From Planctomycetota bacterium (GTDB lineage: Bacteria; Planctomycetota; UBA1135; GCA-002686595), in NCBI GenBank assembly GCA_011524785.1, contig WTJQ01000588.1, positions 3,978 through 13,421 of the forward strand: a stretch of 9,444 nt of DNA. Direction: 5' to 3'. The notes below the pieces were generated by a model. It had not been told where the DNA came from. It saw nothing but the letters and a program-made list of their open reading frames with translations, and did no database searches. Shown in pieces: positions 7,559 through 9,444 of this stretch. The position numbers and the translations under genes are program-made. The stretch's first letter is position 1. Each line of letters begins with the position of its first letter.

Positions 7559-7583
7559 GGGGGTGGAAAAGGTTTCCACCCCC
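7559..7583. repeat. Perfect 11-bp inverted repeat, possible operator or hairpin
   Basis: GGGGGTGGAAA (7559-7569) and TTTCCACCCCC (7573-7583) are exact reverse complements around a 3-nt AGG loop. Outside the arms, GTG (7555-7557) can also pair with CAC (7583-7585) if some of the G run bulges. No T-run follows, so it is not a standard intrinsic terminator. It sits about 155-180 bp before the candidate pilA promoter. It may be a dimeric regulator site or the 3' end of the pilC transcript. Confidence 0.55.
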
Positions 7584-7629
7584 ACAAGCGAGACAGGGGG
7601 GCGTTGCCCTCAAGCGGCCCCCTCAGCGC

Positions 7630-7641
7630 GTCGATATCGAC
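7630..7641. promoter_or_regulatory. 12-bp perfect palindrome GTCGATATCGAC, candidate activator site
   Basis: GTCGATATCGAC is a complete palindrome, and GCGC on both sides extends the symmetry if one T on the right is skipped. Its A/T-containing core is unusual in this spacer. Its centre lies about 128 bp before the transcription start implied by the sigma-54 candidate at 7738-7753, a usual distance for an enhancer-binding protein. The regulator is unknown and none is encoded here. Confidence 0.35.
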
Positions 7642-7737
7642 TGCGCAGGCGGACCAGGGGCCCGATGGATCGAGCCCATCCCCTGTCCCCGGGGCCCTCC
7701 CGGGAGTCCCAACCAAAAGGAAAGCCCCGCGGGGGAG

Positions 7738-7753
7738 TGGCAGTGATTCGGCA
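7738..7753 (+). promoter_or_regulatory. Candidate sigma-54 (-24/-12) promoter of pilA
   Basis: TGGCAGTGATTCGGCA has the invariant GG-N10-GC spacing and matches TGGCA of the -24 element and GCA of the -12 element. The two T residues expected before the -12 GC are C and G. Transcription would start near 7764, leaving a leader of about 20 nt. Many pilA genes are driven by sigma-54 with PilR, so the placement makes sense. GG-N10-GC alone is common in such GC-rich DNA, so this rests on the extra matching bases. Confidence 0.4.
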
Positions 7754-7783
7754 TGCCGCTCGACCGTGTCTGCAACCGACTCC

Positions 7784-8527
7784 ATGAAGACCTTCAACAA
7801 GCGCCAGGGTGGCTTCACCCTCATCGAGCTGATGATCGTGGTCGCGATCATCGCCATCATCGCCGCGATCGCTCTGCCCAAGCTCATGAGCGCCCGCATC
7901 TCCGCCAACGAGAACGCCGCCGTGGCGACCCTCCGCAGCATCGCGGCCGCGCAGCAGCAGCTGCAGGCCTCCTGCGCCATCGACACCGACGCCGACGGCG
8001 GCGGTGAGTACGGCTACTTCGGCGAGCTCTCGGGCGCCGTCCCGATGCGCGTCTACGACAACGTCTCCGGCGGCGCCATCGCGGGCACCGCGGGCACCGA
8101 CGAGCTGACCCCGGCCTACCTCGCCACCCCGTTCGGCAGCATCGATGCCAACGGCTTCGTCGAGCGCCAGGGCTACCTGTTCCGCATCTTCCTGCCCGAC
8201 GCCGCTGCCGCCGGCATCGCCGAGGCTGCCAACGGCGGCTCCGGTGCCGCCTTCCCCGACTCCGCCAACGCGGAGGTCATGTGGTGCGCCTACGCCTGGC
8301 CCGTCGACTGCGACAAGACCGGCGTCCGCTCCTTCTTCATCAACCAGGAGGGCGACGTCGTGGCCTACGACAACCGTGACCGTGCCTACACCGGCAGCAC
8401 CGGGACCCCGGCCTGGAACGCCGCGCTCAGCAACGCCGGCACGCCCGACATGGGCTCGCAGATCGGTCTGGCCGTCATGGGCCTGACCTCGGGCGACACC
8501 AACACCTGGACCCAGGTCGGCAACTGA
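7784..8527 (+). CDS. pilA: Type IV major pilin-like protein (prepilin)
   Basis: 247 residues. A 10-residue basic leader MKTFNKRQGG is followed by the class III cleavage site G10/F11 and TLIELMIVVAII, with the conserved Glu at position 5 of the mature protein (E15). Residues 11-35 form the hydrophobic alpha-1 helix that packs the pilus core and is released by PilD. Residues 67-75 read DTDADGGGE, then YGYFGELSG. D67, D69 and D71 resemble a DxDxDG calcium loop. Cys are C64, C168 and C176. RSFFINQEGDVVAYD (182-196) looks like a C-terminal strand motif of this pilin class. At 237 mature residues it is larger than a typical 150-residue pilin. ATG 7784 is chosen for the leader length. GTG 7766 is in frame and would add six residues. 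No Shine-Dalgarno is visible near either. Being last in the cluster after a long spacer suggests separate, probably stronger expression. A minor pilin or pseudopilin cannot be excluded. Confidence 0.9.
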   Translation: MKTFNKRQGGFTLIELMIVVAIIAIIAAIALPKLMSARISANENAAVATLRSIAAAQQQLQASCAIDTDADGGGEYGYFGELSGAVPMRVYDNVSGGAIAGTAGTDELTPAYLATPFGSIDANGFVERQGYLFRIFLPDAAAAGIAEAANGGSGAAFPDSANAEVMWCAYAWPVDCDKTGVRSFFINQEGDVVAYDNRDRAYTGSTGTPAWNAALSNAGTPDMGSQIGLAVMGLTSGDTNTWTQVGN

Positions 8528-8533
8528 TCCCAC

Positions 8534-8576
8534 GGGGCTCCCAGGAGCCTCGAGGATCAAGCGGGCCCCGGCCCGC
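8534..8576. terminator. Two consecutive GC hairpins between convergent pilA and tatD
   Basis: GGCTCC-CA-GGAGCC (8536-8549, extendable by a G-T and a G-C pair to 8534-8551) is followed by GCGGGCC-CC-GGCCCGC (8561-8576). The first begins about 7 nt after the pilA stop and the second ends 48 nt from the tatD stop, so both strands could use them. Neither has a T-tract. Their place between convergent genes favours a bidirectional terminator or transcript-end structure. The 2-nt loops would open to 4 nt in RNA. Confidence 0.5.
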
Positions 8577-8623
8577 AGCGCGCGGCGCTCTCGGCTTGGC
8601 CGGGGGCGCCGTGCCGCGTTCTC

Positions 8624-9394
8624 TCAGGAACCGGGGAGCCCGAAGAGGCGAGCCGCGTTGGCGCTCGTGACCTCGGCCAGCTCGCTCGGGGTCATGCCCC
8701 GGAGCTCGGCGACCCTCTCGAGGATCGGGACCACGAGCGCCGGCTCGTTGCGCTTCCCGCGGTGCCCCTGGGGCGCGAGGAAGGGGCTGTCCGTCTCGAC
8801 CAGGATCCGGTCGAGCGGGACCTGCCGCGCCGCCTCCCGGTTGGCCTCGTTGCGCGGGTAGGTGACCACGCCGGAGAACGAGACGTGGTAGCCAGCCTCG
8901 AGGTAGGGGGCGAGCTCGTCCGGGCCGTAGGCGTAGCAGTGCATGACGCCGCGCCGGAGGCGATGCGAGCTCACCAGGTCGGCGGTCGCCTCGTGGGCGT
9001 CGCGGCAGTGGACGATGACCGGCTTGTCGAGGTCGGCAGCGAGGTCGAGGTGCCAGGCGAACGAATCGAGCTGGGCCTCGCGCGGACTGAACTCCTTGAA
9101 CCAGTCCAGGCCCGTCTCTCCAACGGCGACGCAGCGCTCGCGGCTCGCGAGCTCGCGGATCCGCTCGCGCGCGACGGGGTCGGAGCCCTCCGCGTCGTGG
9201 GGGTGGATCCCTGCGGAGCACCAGATCTCCGGGTCGCTCTCCGCCAGCTCCGCGGCGGAGCGCGAGGTCTCGACCTCGGTGCCGACCACCACCATGCGCT
9301 GCACGCCGGCCGCGCGCGCTCGCGCGAGGACCTCGCTTCGATCCTCGTCGAACGAGTTCCAGTAGAGGTGGCAGTGCGTGTCCGTGACGATCAT
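8624..9394 (-). CDS. tatD: TatD-family metal-dependent deoxyribonuclease/hydrolase
   Basis: 256 residues, normal for the TatD/YcfH/YjjV family of cytoplasmic TIM-barrel metalloenzymes. Several members have 3'-5' exonuclease activity on DNA. Metal-binding positions appear in order: D5THCH9 (H7, H9), E93 in AVGETGLD (90-97), H129 in VIVHCRDA, H152 in GVMHCY and D202 in VETDSPFLAP. All are intact, so the enzyme should be active. The 'GETGLDWF' variant replaces the more familiar GEIGLD. The ATG at 9394 is supported by GGAGG 9 nt upstream (9408-9404) and by a 4-nt ATGA overlap with the preceding gene, implying one transcript and coupled translation. It converges on pilA and has no obvious role in pilus function. 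The exact substrate cannot be read from sequence. Confidence 0.95.
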   Translation of the reverse strand: MIVTDTHCHLYWNSFDEDRSEVLARARAAGVQRMVVVGTEVETSRSAAELAESDPEIWCSAGIHPHDAEGSDPVARERIRELASRERCVAVGETGLDWFKEFSPREAQLDSFAWHLDLAADLDKPVIVHCRDAHEATADLVSSHRLRRGVMHCYAYGPDELAPYLEAGYHVSFSGVVTYPRNEANREAARQVPLDRILVETDSPFLAPQGHRGKRNEPALVVPILERVAELRGMTPSELAEVTSANAARLFGLPGS

Positions 9395-9444
9395 CGGCCG
9401 CTGCCTCCGGCTGCGCCCAGCTCCTCCGGCGGGAGCAGGTCCTC
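9391..9444 (-). CDS. C-terminal end of an unidentified gene upstream of tatD (partial)
   Basis: Read on the - strand from the right edge, the frame encodes EDLLPPEELGAAGGSGR and then TGA. The stop overlaps the tatD start as ATGA, the spacing usual for co-transcribed genes. Third positions are almost all G/C, as in real genes here. Seventeen residues are too few to identify it. tatD often follows metG, tmk or holB in bacteria, but the tail gives no support for any of these. Confidence 0.55.
   Translation of the reverse strand, partial: EDLLPPEELGAAGGSGR

Larger units (their letters stand above)
7332..7783. other. Long non-coding, palindrome-rich region upstream of the pilin gene
   Basis: This is 452 bp between pilC and pilA, by far the longest gene-free stretch here. 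An open frame in phase with pilA runs back to 7451, but a class III prepilin leader must be short, so it is not coding. Besides the separately listed repeats and promoter candidate it holds GCCCAC/GTGGGC (7456-7477), the palindromes CCCCATGGGG (7528-7537) and GGCCGGCC (7538-7545), a small GGGC-GTT-GCCC hairpin (7599-7609) and GATGG/CCATC (7664-7680). I looked for a GEMM-type cyclic di-GMP riboswitch, sometimes found in front of pilin genes, and did not see its conserved core. The length suggests that pilA has its own promoter and regulation. Confidence 0.6.

Noticed and set aside
6081..7613. 510-codon open frame on the - strand opposite pilC
   Set aside because: Low-complexity His/Asp/Glu/Leu-rich translation, covers the whole of pilC, no domain; a GC-bias shadow.
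7441..7640. GEMM cyclic di-GMP riboswitch upstream of pilA
   Set aside because: Hairpins are present, but I could not find the conserved purine-rich core of GEMM motifs.
7451..7783. 111-codon upstream extension of the pilin frame
   Set aside because: A prepilin leader must be short and basic before the Gly/Phe site; the extension is Pro/Ser/Arg-rich and covers palindromes.

Overview
The window is very GC-rich (roughly 70 % by eye) with strongly G/C-biased third codon positions and almost no A/T-rich spacers. It is bacterial chromosomal DNA. The large pilin with an Asp-rich 'DTDADGGGEYGYFGELSG' stretch and the 'GETGLDWF' form of a TatD motif resemble Planctomycetota proteins I know. Myxococcota or another high-GC delta-type lineage is a fair alternative. 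This placement is an inference from family resemblance, not a search result.

Layout on the + strand: (1) 95-1966, an exported or lipoprotein-like protein with two SbsA-type Ig-like domains and a beta-rich C-terminal half, function unknown. (2) 2108-3034, prepilin peptidase PilD. (3) 3256-4320, retraction ATPase PilT. (4) 4320-6023, extension ATPase PilB, whose ATG overlaps the pilT stop (TGATG). (5) 6099-7331, inner-membrane platform protein PilC. (6) a 452-bp non-coding stretch (7332-7783) with a 14-bp degenerate tandem repeat, several inverted repeats and a possible sigma-54 promoter. (7) 7784-8527, a type IV pilin. On the - strand, convergent with the pilin gene: (8) 8624-9394, a TatD-family metal-dependent hydrolase, preceded by the last 17 codons of an unidentified gene that overlaps it by 4 nt.

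Together the + strand genes supply most of the inner-membrane motor of a retractile type IV pilus: PilA is the subunit, PilD processes it, PilC is the platform, PilB drives assembly and PilT disassembly. PilT indicates a type IV pilus rather than a plain type II secretion system. The alignment complex, secretin (pilM/N/O/P/Q), minor pilins and a PilS/PilR pair are not in the window. The TatD-side operon looks like unrelated housekeeping DNA.

I saw no tRNA, rRNA, CRISPR array, insertion sequence or phage gene. The least ordinary parts are the SbsA-like protein next to pilD and the structured region upstream of the pilin gene. I do not see a clearly new biological system.
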